DNA of 64,000 nucleotides from Candidatus Metaruminococcus caecorum. Lineage in GTDB: Bacteria; Bacillota; Clostridia; Oscillospirales; Ruminococcaceae. Below, piece by piece: positions 40,366-49,012 of this stretch (positions are counted from its first letter, which is position 1; every line of letters starts with the position of its first letter). Below the pieces are notes generated by a model. The model had not been told where the DNA came from. It made no database searches and was given only the letters and a program-made list of their open reading frames with translations. Both the position numbers and the translations under genes were made by a program. The DNA is taken from NCBI GenBank assembly GCA_904420045.1, contig CAJFTY010000028.1:24915-88914 (forward strand), read 5' to 3'.

Positions 40366-41247
40366 TTACTCCATCACCGCCGTGAATTTTTCCAGCAGGA
40401 TCGCCGGATAATAGGAAAGCTTCGCCTTTCTGAGGCCCTCGGCGCCGGTGTCGTCCTCCCGGTTGATAAAGGAATACTCCGACGCCGCGTACCGGGCGAA
40501 CTCCTGATTGATCGCCGGATACGCCCCCTGTACGTCAGCATAGGCCTTTTCGATGTGCACCACATAGGTGTTGGAGTTTAAAGGCTCCCCGATGGTATAG
40601 GCGACCACCTTTCCATCCAGCCGCAGCAGACCGCCCTGGAAGCCGAGCTCGAAAAAGTGGGCGAACGCAGCCTCCACCGCGCAGGCTTCCGCCTGCTTGC
40701 TGCAGTTGTTTTTGCAGTCGTTTAACACGCACCATTCCTTCTGCATCTCCATACATTCGGACAAGTTGTCCGGCGTGATCGGCTCAAACAGCCAATTGCC
40801 TTCCCGAAACCGGTTGATGTGGTTGCGCTTGCCATGGTATTTTTTTCCTGTCAGGTTGATTAGATCCTGGGAATTGTAAATATAGTCAAAGGAATCCCGC
40901 TGGGAGGTAAAAGAAAACTGTCCTGGATACAGCTCCTCCAGCTTCTGGCGGGAGCTTTCCACCACTGCGTGAAACCGCAGGGGCTGGCCCTGCTCCCGGG
41001 CGTATCCGGCCAGCTTGTCTACACAGGCCTTTAAATCCCCGCCCCCTACCGGAAAGGTGAAGGAGATTTCCTCCCTTCCGGCCTTGGCCACATACATGCC
41101 CTCCACTTGGGCGATCTGTACGTGGTACGCCTTGCTCCAGATAAAATTACTGCCAAAGGAGTATTCGCAGGCGGGCAGATTCCCCGCTGCAATCATTGGC
41201 TTGGCCCATTCCTGGTCGTTGATCTCGATGTCTTTAAAACTCAGCAT
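40366..41247 (-). CDS. DUF2156 (phosphatidylglycerol lysyltransferase-like) protein
   Basis: A 293-aa protein of the DUF2156 family, which has the double-GNAT fold of the MprF catalytic domain and FemX-like enzymes. Typical segments are KKYHGKRNHINRF in the middle and YPAINQEFARYAA with INREDDTGAEGLRKAKLSYYPA near the C-terminus. There is no membrane flippase part, so it is a soluble form. The start is ATG 41247 with GGAG six bases upstream; the track start is four codons earlier. It is followed directly by the GNAT gene. Confidence 0.85.
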   Translation of the reverse strand: MLSFKDIEINDQEWAKPMIAAGNLPACEYSFGSNFIWSKAYHVQIAQVEGMYVAKAGREEISFTFPVGGGDLKACVDKLAGYAREQGQPLRFHAVVESSRQKLEELYPGQFSFTSQRDSFDYIYNSQDLINLTGKKYHGKRNHINRFREGNWLFEPITPDNLSECMEMQKEWCVLNDCKNNCSKQAEACAVEAAFAHFFELGFQGGLLRLDGKVVAYTIGEPLNSNTYVVHIEKAYADVQGAYPAINQEFARYAASEYSFINREDDTGAEGLRKAKLSYYPAILLEKFTAVME

Positions 41248-41303
41248 AAAAATCTCCATTTCGCGCCGTCCGGCGATCTTGTCCTTTCATTTTACCACTG
41301 GGG

Positions 41304-41969
41304 TTAAAGGAATTCTTCCACTGCCGCCCAAAGCCGTTCTCCGATGGCCGTAAGAGGCAGCGGTTGTGTCCCGTCGCTGCATTCGATCACCTGCCAGCCG
41401 TCGGACCGCGCCGCAAACCGCGCCGCTTCCTCACACCGGGTCATGTACGCCCGGTTGCGCTCGTGCAGGTCTTTTTTGGACGCATCCCCCTGATAGCGGG
41501 AAAGGATCAGCTTGTCCGCCACCGGGCGGGGCATGTCCAGGTAAAGCACTTTATTAGGTTGCGGAAGTCCCAGCCGATTATACTCAAAATCCCGCAGCCA
41601 ACGCAAAAACTCCGGCCACTGATCCTCCGGCAGCTTGCTCATCTGATGCATCATGTTAGAGGTCACATACCGGCTGGCCAAAATCACCGTTCCCGCTCGA
41701 TAGTCGGACTCCCAAAATTTTTTATAGGAGGCATAGCGGTCCACCGCGTAAAAGGTAGAAGCCGCATAGGCGTTCACCCCTTCCGGGTTTTCCGAAAGCT
41801 CCCCGGCCAGGTACATTTTCACCAGAGCGGAGGAGGGTTCTTTGTAATCGGGAAAGGAGATGAGCTTTACCTTTCTGCCCGTATCCTGGATCCGCTGGGC
41901 CAGAAGCTGGGTCTGGGTGGATTTACCCGAGCCGTCTAAACCGTCCACCACAAGCAGGGTATTGTTCAT
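41304..41969 (-). CDS. tmk: Thymidylate kinase
   Basis: Phosphorylates dTMP to dTDP. In 221 aa the P-loop is DGLDGSGKST, DR appears in AVDRYAS and the substrate motif RYVTSN follows. The lid region reads YQGDASKKDLHERN. The ATG has AGGAGGG upstream and overlaps the thyX stop by four bases, so dTMP synthesis and its phosphorylation are coupled in one operon. Confidence 0.93.
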   Translation of the reverse strand: MNNTLLVVDGLDGSGKSTQTQLLAQRIQDTGRKVKLISFPDYKEPSSALVKMYLAGELSENPEGVNAYAASTFYAVDRYASYKKFWESDYRAGTVILASRYVTSNMMHQMSKLPEDQWPEFLRWLRDFEYNRLGLPQPNKVLYLDMPRPVADKLILSRYQGDASKKDLHERNRAYMTRCEEAARFAARSDGWQVIECSDGTQPLPLTAIGERLWAAVEEFL

Positions 41970-42751
41970 TGTGCGCCCTCCTTGAGCTGTTTGTAATAGG
42001 CGCGCACCTGCTCCATTTTTCCACAGGTCATCTTGCCTTCAGAGCATCCCCCCCGCACGCAGGAGGGACCGGCATTTTGAAACAAGGTAGGCGCTACTTC
42101 ACACACCAGGCGGAGCATTTCATCCGCCACGGCTCGGATTTCCCACTGGGCGCGGTTGCAGCACCGGTGCTTAAAGAAATTCATCAAGCTCCGGGCGTTC
42201 ATGGTGACGATCATCTTGGTGTCACAGGCGTTGGGGAGCACAAAGCGGGCGTCCTCGATGGCTTTTTTCTCCGCCATGCTTTTGGCCTGCTTGTCCGATT
42301 TCCCCTCCAGCAAAAACGCCTGGTAGTGCTTGTCCGCCAGGATGTCCGCCAGCTTGTTGTAGCTGGCCAGTGCGTTGTCCATGGCCTTTAAAAACTCCTC
42401 TTTTGCCTCGGGAACGGCCTCGATCTCCGGCGGGGTGACGAACTCAAAGTCGTTTTCCTTGACATACCGCTGGCTCTGCACCGAAAAGGAGGCGATCCGG
42501 TGCCGGGTGATCTGGGCCAGCAACGCCCGGGAGACCCCCTCAATTCCAAAGGTAAAGCTCACGTGTTCCACCGGGCTTTCGTGGCCCAGGCCCGCCAGCA
42601 TCTCCACAAAATCGGCGGCTTTTTCGGGGGTGAGCCCGTCGTAGACCGTGTCGATGGTACTGGCGGAATAGCACAGCTTGGCCGCGCAGGCGATGGTTTT
42701 TTCCGGGTTGGGGGTGTGCGTGAGCAGCGTGACTTTCATAGGGTTTTCCAT
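41966..42751 (-). CDS. thyX: FAD-dependent thymidylate synthase ThyX
   Basis: Makes dTMP from dUMP using FAD and methylene-THF. The diagnostic ThyX motif RHRxxSFSxxSxR is present as RHRIASFSVQSQRY. GLGHESPVEHVSFTF and the late NARSLMNFFKHRCCNRAQWEIR with the substrate-binding Arg are also conserved. I chose ATG 42751 (MENPMKVTLL) with AAGG six bases upstream; ATG 42739 is a close alternative. The 88-codon longer track start is not supported. It is the first gene of the thyX-tmk pair. Confidence 0.94.
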   Translation of the reverse strand: MENPMKVTLLTHTPNPEKTIACAAKLCYSASTIDTVYDGLTPEKAADFVEMLAGLGHESPVEHVSFTFGIEGVSRALLAQITRHRIASFSVQSQRYVKENDFEFVTPPEIEAVPEAKEEFLKAMDNALASYNKLADILADKHYQAFLLEGKSDKQAKSMAEKKAIEDARFVLPNACDTKMIVTMNARSLMNFFKHRCCNRAQWEIRAVADEMLRLVCEVAPTLFQNAGPSCVRGGCSEGKMTCGKMEQVRAYYKQLKEGAQ

Positions 42752-42845
42752 TCCTTTCCTTGCTTTGGAAAAATTGAGGCTTGTCCGTACGAGAAACGGC
42801 CGAAAGTGTCGGCCACGCGGCCTTTTCGCCGCTTTGCGCATTGTC

Positions 42846-42869
42846 CCGGGGCGGAGCGTTCCGCCCCGG
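42846..42869 (-). terminator. Hairpin between the Cys-rich gene and thyX
   Basis: 10-bp perfect stem CCGGGGCGGA / TCCGCCCCGG with a 4-nt loop, 20 bp past the stop at 42889. It lacks a T-tract on the minus strand, so termination is uncertain. Confidence 0.5.
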
Positions 42870-42888
42870 ATCAACACAGAATTTTGGG

Positions 42889-43692
42889 TCAGCAGTCGGT
42901 GCTGGGAATGTCGTCGCAGTCCATCTCGGACAGGCGGGGCGGGAAGAACTCGTTGACCGGGAATTTGATGCGTTTGAACAGCTCGCAGGGATCGTCGGAG
43001 GTGGAAACGCACTCTTTATCCGGCACGCAGTAATCGTACGCCGGGACCATCATCTGAACCGAGCGCTCCAGCTGAACGATGGAGAACAGTCCCAGGGTCA
43101 CCAAAATCAAACGGCTCGGGTTTGTCACGGTGAAGTTTCCTTCGAACCGCTCCGCGATGGCAGCGGGGACATTGAGCGTAGGCTCGCACCGGTGAGACGG
43201 GCAGTCGCACACCCGGCTGGACAGGCAGATGGGATCCACCACCTGTACGCTGGCCTTGGGAAGGTTGTTGGAAGAAAGGCATTCGTCGGCGGCGTCCGAA
43301 GAGAACACCCGCACGCTGCCCTCGCTGCCGTACAAAATGACCTTTTTGCTGAAGATCGCAAGCCCGGACGCCTGGGTGGGCGGCGCGATGGGGGAACTGA
43401 AGATTTCCACCTTCACCTCGAAGAAGAAGGTCATATCCACCGAATAAAAGCCCTTGTTAAAGGGAACCGGCTCGGTGTCGATATAGACGTTAAGTACTTC
43501 GACTTTCCGGCATTTGACATTCAGCGCCGAGTCGATCAGCGGTTGGGCAGCGTCGGTAAAGTACACCTGTAAATCTTCCAGGCAGTCTTTGTCGCTGCAG
43601 GAATCAAAGATCCTGCCCGCGTCGATGCACACCGCTTCTTTAAAGCAGTTGCTTCCAGCACTTCCCAGTGGTGAACAATTTTTGTCAACCAT
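42889..43692 (-). CDS. Cysteine-rich protein of unknown function, possible spore-surface protein
   Basis: A 267-aa protein with 16 cysteines, many in pairs such as CDCPSHRC and CxxDPC. It has no signal peptide and no membrane segment. The core (SALNVKCRKVEVLNVYIDTEPVPFNKGFYSVDMTFFFEVKVEIF) is beta-rich. I do not recognise a named family. AGGAGG stands nine bases before the ATG. A CATACTA element 46 bp upstream, with AC 16 bp further, resembles late sporulation promoters, and high cysteine content is common in spore coat or exosporium proteins. That role is inferred. Confidence 0.65.
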   Translation of the reverse strand: MVDKNCSPLGSAGSNCFKEAVCIDAGRIFDSCSDKDCLEDLQVYFTDAAQPLIDSALNVKCRKVEVLNVYIDTEPVPFNKGFYSVDMTFFFEVKVEIFSSPIAPPTQASGLAIFSKKVILYGSEGSVRVFSSDAADECLSSNNLPKASVQVVDPICLSSRVCDCPSHRCEPTLNVPAAIAERFEGNFTVTNPSRLILVTLGLFSIVQLERSVQMMVPAYDYCVPDKECVSTSDDPCELFKRIKFPVNEFFPPRLSEMDCDDIPSTDC

Positions 43693-43737
43693 AAGAAAAA
43701 TCCTCCTAATAGTTATTAAAGCGTTTGCCTCAATACA

Positions 43738-43762
43738 TAGTATGAGGAAGTTTCCATTTCGT
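43738..43762 (-). promoter_or_regulatory. Candidate sporulation-sigma promoter of the Cys-rich gene
   Basis: Minus strand CATACTA (43738-43744) equals the sigma-G -10 consensus. An AC 16 bp upstream (43761-43762) would instead fit sigma-K. The inferred start lies about 40 bp before the ATG. Confidence 0.4.
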
Positions 43763-43784
43763 GACGTTTTTTCGGGATTTTCTG

Positions 43785-46148
43785 TTATGCTTTTTGCAGT
43801 TTTGCAAAGTTTGCCATAATTTTTTTGGTTCCCACCTTGTCAAAGGCAACCTCCACCAGGATGTCGTTGGCCATGGGGGACATGCTGACCACCAAACCGG
43901 TTCCAAAAATCTTGTGGCTGACCGTATCGCCCACCTGATAATCCACCACCGCGGCCTCCCGATGCTTTTTTAAGCCAACGGTGCTCTCCACCGGTGCAGC
44001 CCGGCGGGCAGCAGGCGGCGTATAGGTGGGAGTATGCTGGACCGTGCGCACCGTGGAATCGGTCACCTCGGTGAGCTCCCCGGGAATCTCCCCGATAAAG
44101 CGGGAGGGACGGTTGCGGTTTTGCTGCCCGAACATCATCCGCTGGGCGGCGTTGGTGATGAAAAGCTGTTCCTTAGCCCGGGTGATGCCCACATACGCCA
44201 GACGCCGCTCCTCCTGCATTTCCTCCAGGGAGTTTAGCGACAGATAGCCCGGGAAGATCCCATCCTCCATTCCGGCGATGAACACAAAGGGGAATTCTAA
44301 TCCCTTGGCGGCGTGCATGGTCATCATAACCACGTAATCGTCGTCGTCGTTTAAACTGTCCAGATCGGTGTACAGGGCGACCTCTTCCAAAAATCCGGCC
44401 AGAGAAGGCTCTTCATTTTCCTGCACGTATTTTATGATGTTGCTCTTTAATTCGTTCACGTTTTCCAGGCGGGTCTTGCCCTCTTCCCCCTGGGCTTCCA
44501 GATACATCCGGTAGCCTGTGTGCTCAACGAGCTGGTCGAACAGCTCCTCCAGATCATCCTCCTCCGCCAGCTGGCGCAGCGATTCGATCATATCCGTAAA
44601 CTCCCGGAGCGCCTTGCTTTTTTTCTGAAGCGCCGGGTAGGTATCGGCCTCTTTAAGCACCTGATAGATGCTCACTCCCATGCCGTCCGCAATCTCCTCC
44701 GCGGCGGCAAGGGTGGCGGCGCCGATCCCCCGTTTTGGCTCGTTGATAATCCGCTTGAGTCGCACGCTGTCGCTGGGGTTGTTGACCACGCTCAAATAGG
44801 ACAACACGTCCTTGACCTCTTTGCGGTCAAAGAACTTGGTGCCCCCCACGATTTTATAGGTGATGCCCATCTTCACAAAGCAGCGCTCGATGCTGGCGGA
44901 TTGAGCGTTCATCCGGTAAAGCACCGCGTGGTCAGAAAACTTGCGGCCCTTGGCCACGTTTTCCATCACCTTGGCGGCGATAAACTCCCCTTCGGTCATC
45001 TCGTCATACGCCCGGTAGACCTGGATTTTTCCGCCTTCCCCGTTATCGGTCCACAAATTTTTCCCCTTGCGTTCGATGTTGTTGCGGATCACCGCGTTGG
45101 CGGCGTTTAAAATATTCTGGGTGGAGCGGTAGTTCTGTTCCAACCGGATCACCACCGCATTTTCGAACTGATGCTCAAAGCTCAAGATATTTTCAATGGT
45201 AGCGCCCCGGAAGCGGTAGATGCTCTGGTCGTCGTCGCCCACCACGCACAGGTTCTGGTGCGCCGCGGAGAGTAAGCTCACCAGCTTGTACTGGGCGGTG
45301 TTGGTGTCCTGATACTCGTCCACCAGCACATATCGGTACCGGTTTTGGTAATATTCCAGCACGTCAGGATGTTCCAAAAACAGCCGGACGGTCAGGCAGA
45401 TGATGTCGTCAAAATCCACGGCATTGGAATTTAAAAGCCGGTTTTGATACCGCTCATAAATCCGGCCGATCACCTGGCGGCGGTAGTCGTCCCCAGCGGT
45501 GCGCAGGTATTCCTGCGGGTCGATCATCTTGTCCTTGGCGCGGCTGATCTCCCCCAGCACCGCCTTGGGCGGGAAGTTTTTATCGCTGATGTTGAGCTCC
45601 TTGATGACATCCTTGAGCACCCGCTGGCTGTCGTCGGTGTCGTAGATGGTAAAACTGCGGGTGTAGCCCAGGCGTTCAATCTCCCTGCGTAAAATCCGCA
45701 CGCAGGCGGAGTGGAAGGTGCCGGCGTTAATATCCAGCGCCCGGTCCCCCAGCATAGCGTACAACCGGTCCTTGAGCTCGTTGGCCGCCTTGTTGGTAAA
45801 GGTGATGGCCAGAATATTCCAGGGGTTGACTGGATAGGAGGCAATCCGCTGTTTGAGCCGGTCTTTATCCTCCGTTTTTCCGTCTAAATAGTCCTGCAAA
45901 AAGGCGAGATCCTCCTCCCCCACATGGTCGGGCAGGTAGTCGGACAGATAGGCGTTTCCGTAATCCACCATATAGGCGATCCGGTTGACGATGACAGTGG
46001 TCTTGCCGCTTCCGGCTCCCGCCAGGATCAAAACCGGGCCCTTCACCTGAAACACCGCTTTTTTCTGCATGTCGTTCATCCGGCTGAACTCTTTTTCCAG
46101 CACCGCCCGTTTTAAGCGGTTAAACTCCTCTTTGTGTTGCAATATCAT
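43785..46148 (-). CDS. pcrA: ATP-dependent DNA helicase, PcrA/UvrD type
   Basis: A 787-aa superfamily 1A 3'-5' helicase for nucleotide-excision repair and removal of RecA or stalled polymerase. Motif I is LAGAGSGKTT, motif II VDEYQDTN, motif III GDDDQSIYRFRGA and motif VI VGITRAKEQL. The C-terminus ends in the Tudor-like GDTVSHKIFGTGLVVSM, typical of PcrA. The start is ATG 46148 with AAAGGA nine bases upstream. It is 33 bp downstream of the methyltransferase gene. Confidence 0.94.
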   Translation of the reverse strand: MILQHKEEFNRLKRAVLEKEFSRMNDMQKKAVFQVKGPVLILAGAGSGKTTVIVNRIAYMVDYGNAYLSDYLPDHVGEEDLAFLQDYLDGKTEDKDRLKQRIASYPVNPWNILAITFTNKAANELKDRLYAMLGDRALDINAGTFHSACVRILRREIERLGYTRSFTIYDTDDSQRVLKDVIKELNISDKNFPPKAVLGEISRAKDKMIDPQEYLRTAGDDYRRQVIGRIYERYQNRLLNSNAVDFDDIICLTVRLFLEHPDVLEYYQNRYRYVLVDEYQDTNTAQYKLVSLLSAAHQNLCVVGDDDQSIYRFRGATIENILSFEHQFENAVVIRLEQNYRSTQNILNAANAVIRNNIERKGKNLWTDNGEGGKIQVYRAYDEMTEGEFIAAKVMENVAKGRKFSDHAVLYRMNAQSASIERCFVKMGITYKIVGGTKFFDRKEVKDVLSYLSVVNNPSDSVRLKRIINEPKRGIGAATLAAAEEIADGMGVSIYQVLKEADTYPALQKKSKALREFTDMIESLRQLAEEDDLEELFDQLVEHTGYRMYLEAQGEEGKTRLENVNELKSNIIKYVQENEEPSLAGFLEEVALYTDLDSLNDDDDYVVMMTMHAAKGLEFPFVFIAGMEDGIFPGYLSLNSLEEMQEERRLAYVGITRAKEQLFITNAAQRMMFGQQNRNRPSRFIGEIPGELTEVTDSTVRTVQHTPTYTPPAARRAAPVESTVGLKKHREAAVVDYQVGDTVSHKIFGTGLVVSMSPMANDILVEVAFDKVGTKKIMANFAKLQKA

Positions 46149-46181
46149 GCTATGGGTTCCTTTCCATTCAAACGCCAACAT

Positions 46182-46982
46182 TCAGCGCGCAATTTGTGTT
46201 TTTGTATCCGATTGTTTGACCGCCAGCATAAAAAAGCGGGGGAAGCGAAAGATGATCTCCCCATTTGATTGGATCGGGTACGCCTGTTCGACCTGGCGAT
46301 ACACATCCTGTTCAAACGCCGGACGTTCGGCCGCAGGCAGAGCCTGCAAATACGGGCGCATCCCCGTGCCTTTGTACCACTCCATAATCGCCTGATGGGA
46401 GGGCATCCGGTGCAGATAGGTGGTCTGCCACAGTGTGAAGTCCTCCGTCATGCTGCCCAGCAGGTTAAAGTATTCCTCCTGGGACAGGGTATAAAAAATT
46501 CTGGGACTTGCGATTTTCTCCCGCCATCGGGTGCTTTGTGCGGTTTGGGACAAAATTTGATGGATAGGCTCCTGATCGTTCATAGGAACCTGCACCGCCA
46601 GCACGCCGCCGGGATTTAAAAGCTCCATCATCTGCCGGAACACCTTGGGATGATCCGGCACCCACTGAAGGCAGGCGTTGGAAAACACCACGTCAAAGGT
46701 TTCCCCCAGTTCCGGCAGATCGTTGGACGCGTCACACCTTCTAAAGGACAGCGCGGGATAGCTTTCCCGGGCCGTCTGGAGCATCTCTTCCGAACTGTCC
46801 ACACCCAAGATCCGGGCTTTTGGGAACCGTTCAGCGAGCACCTGGGTGCTGTTTCCAGGGCCGCACCCCACATCCAAAACAGCGCCGGGATTTAAAAGCG
46901 CGATCCGCCCTGCCAGATCGACGGCCGGCTGGGTACGCTCTGCTTGAAACTGAAGGTATTGCTGTGAATTCCACCGAGGCAT
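46182..46982 (-). CDS. SAM-dependent methyltransferase, Tam-like
   Basis: A 266-aa class I methyltransferase. Motif I is VLDVGCGPGNST, the acidic residue after beta-2 is in ILGVDSSEEML and motif II is DVVFSNACLQWVPDH. The whole length matches trans-aconitate 2-methyltransferase (Tam) proteins, beginning with MPRWNSQQYLQFQAERTQPA. The start is ATG 46982 with AAAGGA. A TATACT -10 lies upstream without a clear -35. The substrate may be trans-aconitate or another carboxylate. Confidence 0.86.
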   Translation of the reverse strand: MPRWNSQQYLQFQAERTQPAVDLAGRIALLNPGAVLDVGCGPGNSTQVLAERFPKARILGVDSSEEMLQTARESYPALSFRRCDASNDLPELGETFDVVFSNACLQWVPDHPKVFRQMMELLNPGGVLAVQVPMNDQEPIHQILSQTAQSTRWREKIASPRIFYTLSQEEYFNLLGSMTEDFTLWQTTYLHRMPSHQAIMEWYKGTGMRPYLQALPAAERPAFEQDVYRQVEQAYPIQSNGEIIFRFPRFFMLAVKQSDTKTQIAR

Positions 46983-47136
46983 AAAGGATTCCTTTCTGTC
47001 AAATCTATATGAACGGATTAAGTATAGCACATTTTTTTCATTTTTGATAGTGGTTTTTTAAAACGTTTGTTCGATGTATAAGTTCCGCCCAATTTGAGGA
47101 CGATAAGAATACACGCCATACAAGGAGGGGATCTGC

Positions 47137-47319
47137 ATGCAAAATCCCTATGAAGCTGCCCCAAAAACAGAGCGGACTATTTGGGAACCGAGGCGGCTAT
47201 ACTGTCCTCCAAAAAGCTGGGATAATTGCAAAATGCCTGCCCAAGCAATCGACTGCCATTTTGAAATCCAGGCTGTAAAAGACGTTCGCTCTCGGAAGGA
47301 CTTTTTTCAAATGCCGTAG
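47137..47319 (+). CDS. Unrecognised 60-aa protein
   Basis: Starts MQNPYEAAPKTERTIWEPRRLYCPPKSW. It is Pro-, Arg- and Lys-rich with two cysteines. No family recognised. Support comes from an excellent AGGAGGGG ribosome binding site six bases before the ATG and a strong hairpin eight bases after the stop. It lies between the methyltransferase and XRE genes, on the opposite strand from both. It may be a small regulatory or spore-related protein, or not a gene. Confidence 0.5.
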   Translation: MQNPYEAAPKTERTIWEPRRLYCPPKSWDNCKMPAQAIDCHFEIQAVKDVRSRKDFFQMP

Positions 47320-47326
47320 TAGAAAA

Positions 47327-47360
47327 AAACGCCCGTCTCACGTCTGTGAAACGGGCGTTT
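47327..47360. terminator. Bidirectional terminator of the XRE gene and the 60-aa ORF
   Basis: Stem AAACGCCCGT-c-TCAC / GTGA-a-ACGGGCGTTT with one mismatch and a 4-nt loop. It is followed by a T7 run on the minus strand, ideal for the XRE gene ending at 47405. Confidence 0.88.
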
Positions 47361-47404
47361 CGCGTGTATTAAAGAAAAAAATCTGAAAATGACTAGAGGG
47401 GTTA

Positions 47405-47674
47405 TCAATCTTCCTTGTCAATCAGATCTTCCATCGGCACGCGAAAGATCTTCGAAAAAGCGTACAGTTCCCGGTCGGATACTTTTCGCTGTTTATCTTC
47501 AATTCTGGATATGGAACCCCGGCACACATAAACTGCCAGAGTCTCTAATTTCGCAGATAACTCCTGCTGGCTTAGATTCTTTTGAAGACGAAGGGCGCGA
47601 ATGGTATTGCCTACAAGATTGACAGGCCCCTGTTCTTCAATCGGATCTTTGGATAAACGATACGAATCGGACAT
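47405..47674 (-). CDS. XRE-family HTH regulator
   Basis: An 89-aa repressor-like protein. The helix-turn-helix spans about residues 21-78 (VGNTIRALRLQKNLSQQELSAKLETLAVYVCRGSISRIEDKQRKVSDRELYAFSKIF). GGGAGG precedes the ATG. The perfect 13-bp palindrome TGAGACAGTCTCA at 47698-47710, only 24 bp upstream, is a likely autoregulatory site. It follows gerC on the same strand after palindrome-rich sequence. A link to germination or sporulation is possible but not shown. Confidence 0.82.
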   Translation of the reverse strand: MSDSYRLSKDPIEEQGPVNLVGNTIRALRLQKNLSQQELSAKLETLAVYVCRGSISRIEDKQRKVSDRELYAFSKIFRVPMEDLIDKED

Positions 47675-47697
47675 TGGTCAACCTCCCTGTCTGAAAT

Positions 47698-47710
47698 TGA
47701 GACAGTCTCA
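47698..47710. promoter_or_regulatory. Perfect palindrome, likely operator of the XRE gene
   Basis: TGAGAC-a-GTCTCA, a 13-bp perfect palindrome overlapping the expected transcription start of the XRE gene. TACACT just upstream may be its -10. Confidence 0.55.
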
Positions 47711-47729
47711 GTGTATCGCATTCAAAGCC

Positions 47730-47758
47730 TGCTCCTGTCCTAAAATAGGACAGGAGCA
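47730..47758. terminator. Hairpin after gerC
   Basis: 13-bp perfect stem TGCTCCTGTCCTA / TAGGACAGGAGCA with a 3-nt loop, next to CAAAAATTTTTG. It lies 12 bp past the gerC stop. No T-tract follows on the minus strand, so it may be a terminator variant or a second protein-binding site. Confidence 0.55.
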
Positions 47759-47770
47759 AAAATTTTTGTT

Positions 47771-49012
47771 CTATTCTTTTCCCTGTTCCCGGGTTTCCAG
47801 CCCGATCCGGTCGATGTTTGCCGTGACGATGCTGTTGACCGTCACCTGGCTGAGCTGATCCGAAAAACGGCTGCGGTTCCTTTTCCAGGCGGCGGCGTCT
47901 TTCTGCCAGATCAGGTTCCCGAAATGCGCCACATCCGCCCCATATTCATATACGGCCTTGGATACGGCCTTGTTGCATTCCTGCTCCACAATCCGGCAGA
48001 GCATTTGTTCCATCGCCTGGTAGTCGTTCTCATTTAAAATCACCGAATCATCCATTAGTTCCACATCCCGGATCGCCGCGCTTAAATGAGAGCGAAGCTC
48101 GAAGGTGTACGGCGCCTGCACCGTCCGGCAGGCGAGATCGGTTTTGACTTTGTAGACCTCCACAGAAAACGAGCGAATCCGGTCGGTGGAAGCCACCATC
48201 ACCGTTTTGTTCACGTCGCCCCGCAGCCACATCAGGCCCCGGGTTTCTTCTTCGTCTAGGTAACCGGCGAGCTTGCCGTCCCGGAATACGGCGGTGCCGC
48301 TCATCTCAATCGACTGCACCTGCTCGGTTTCCCCCTGCTCGCCTCCTCCGGCGGGCCCGCCCTGCTGTTCTTCCCCAGACCCGCTCTGCTCCTTTTCCGG
48401 GTTAATGGCAATGGCAGGAATTACCACGTCGTCGGTTTGATTTTCCAGCGCCTTTACGATATCCAGATAGCTGACTTCGCTGATCTTCCCATTTTCCCGG
48501 GAGTTGTCCAGCATTTTTTCCAGCGCCTCCGCCGGGAGGATTCCCTGATTAATTCGGGTTTTCAAAATCTCCGATGCGCTCCCCTTTGCCACCAGCATCC
48601 CAGTGGTCAGGCGCGCCTGGTTGTTGGAATTAAAAAAGCTCACAATCCGCTTTAATCCGCTGCGCGCAGCGGACTCCCCCACGATCACCACCCGGTTGTG
48701 GCCGTAAAAGATGGTTTTCCCTTGTTTCAGGGTGGCGTTTTGCACCGCCTCGGTCATGGTTTTTCCCTGGCTCTCGATGATTTTGGCATTTTGAAGGCTG
48801 CCTTCCACTAAGGACTGCCCGCCGCTTCCATCTGGGCTATAGATTTGCAGTGAAACCTGAAACGAATCCTCTTTTTCATCATAGTCGATGCCGATTGCCT
48901 GAACAATCGCCCGCTCGTTTAACTCTACGGATTTTAAACACCCGCACAGGGTGCTAGTTCCGAAGATCAGCAGCAGAAGCAGCGCCAACCGAAGTGTGTT
49001 TGGTCGTTTCAT
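47771..49012 (-). CDS. gerC: Spore germination lipoprotein GerC (Ger(x)C family)
   Basis: The C subunit of a GerA-type nutrient receptor in the spore inner membrane. The 413-aa protein has a lipoprotein signal peptide with lipobox LCGC (residues about 22-25), then KSVELNERAIVQAIGIDYDE, and a Ger(x)C fold. A Gly/Glu/Gln-rich low-complexity loop lies near residues 210-235. AAAGGA is ten bases upstream. The start overlaps the end of gerB by 59 bases, and the gene is third in the A-B-C operon. Confidence 0.92.
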   Translation of the reverse strand: MKRPNTLRLALLLLLIFGTSTLCGCLKSVELNERAIVQAIGIDYDEKEDSFQVSLQIYSPDGSGGQSLVEGSLQNAKIIESQGKTMTEAVQNATLKQGKTIFYGHNRVVIVGESAARSGLKRIVSFFNSNNQARLTTGMLVAKGSASEILKTRINQGILPAEALEKMLDNSRENGKISEVSYLDIVKALENQTDDVVIPAIAINPEKEQSGSGEEQQGGPAGGGEQGETEQVQSIEMSGTAVFRDGKLAGYLDEEETRGLMWLRGDVNKTVMVASTDRIRSFSVEVYKVKTDLACRTVQAPYTFELRSHLSAAIRDVELMDDSVILNENDYQAMEQMLCRIVEQECNKAVSKAVYEYGADVAHFGNLIWQKDAAAWKRNRSRFSDQLSQVTVNSIVTANIDRIGLETREQGKE

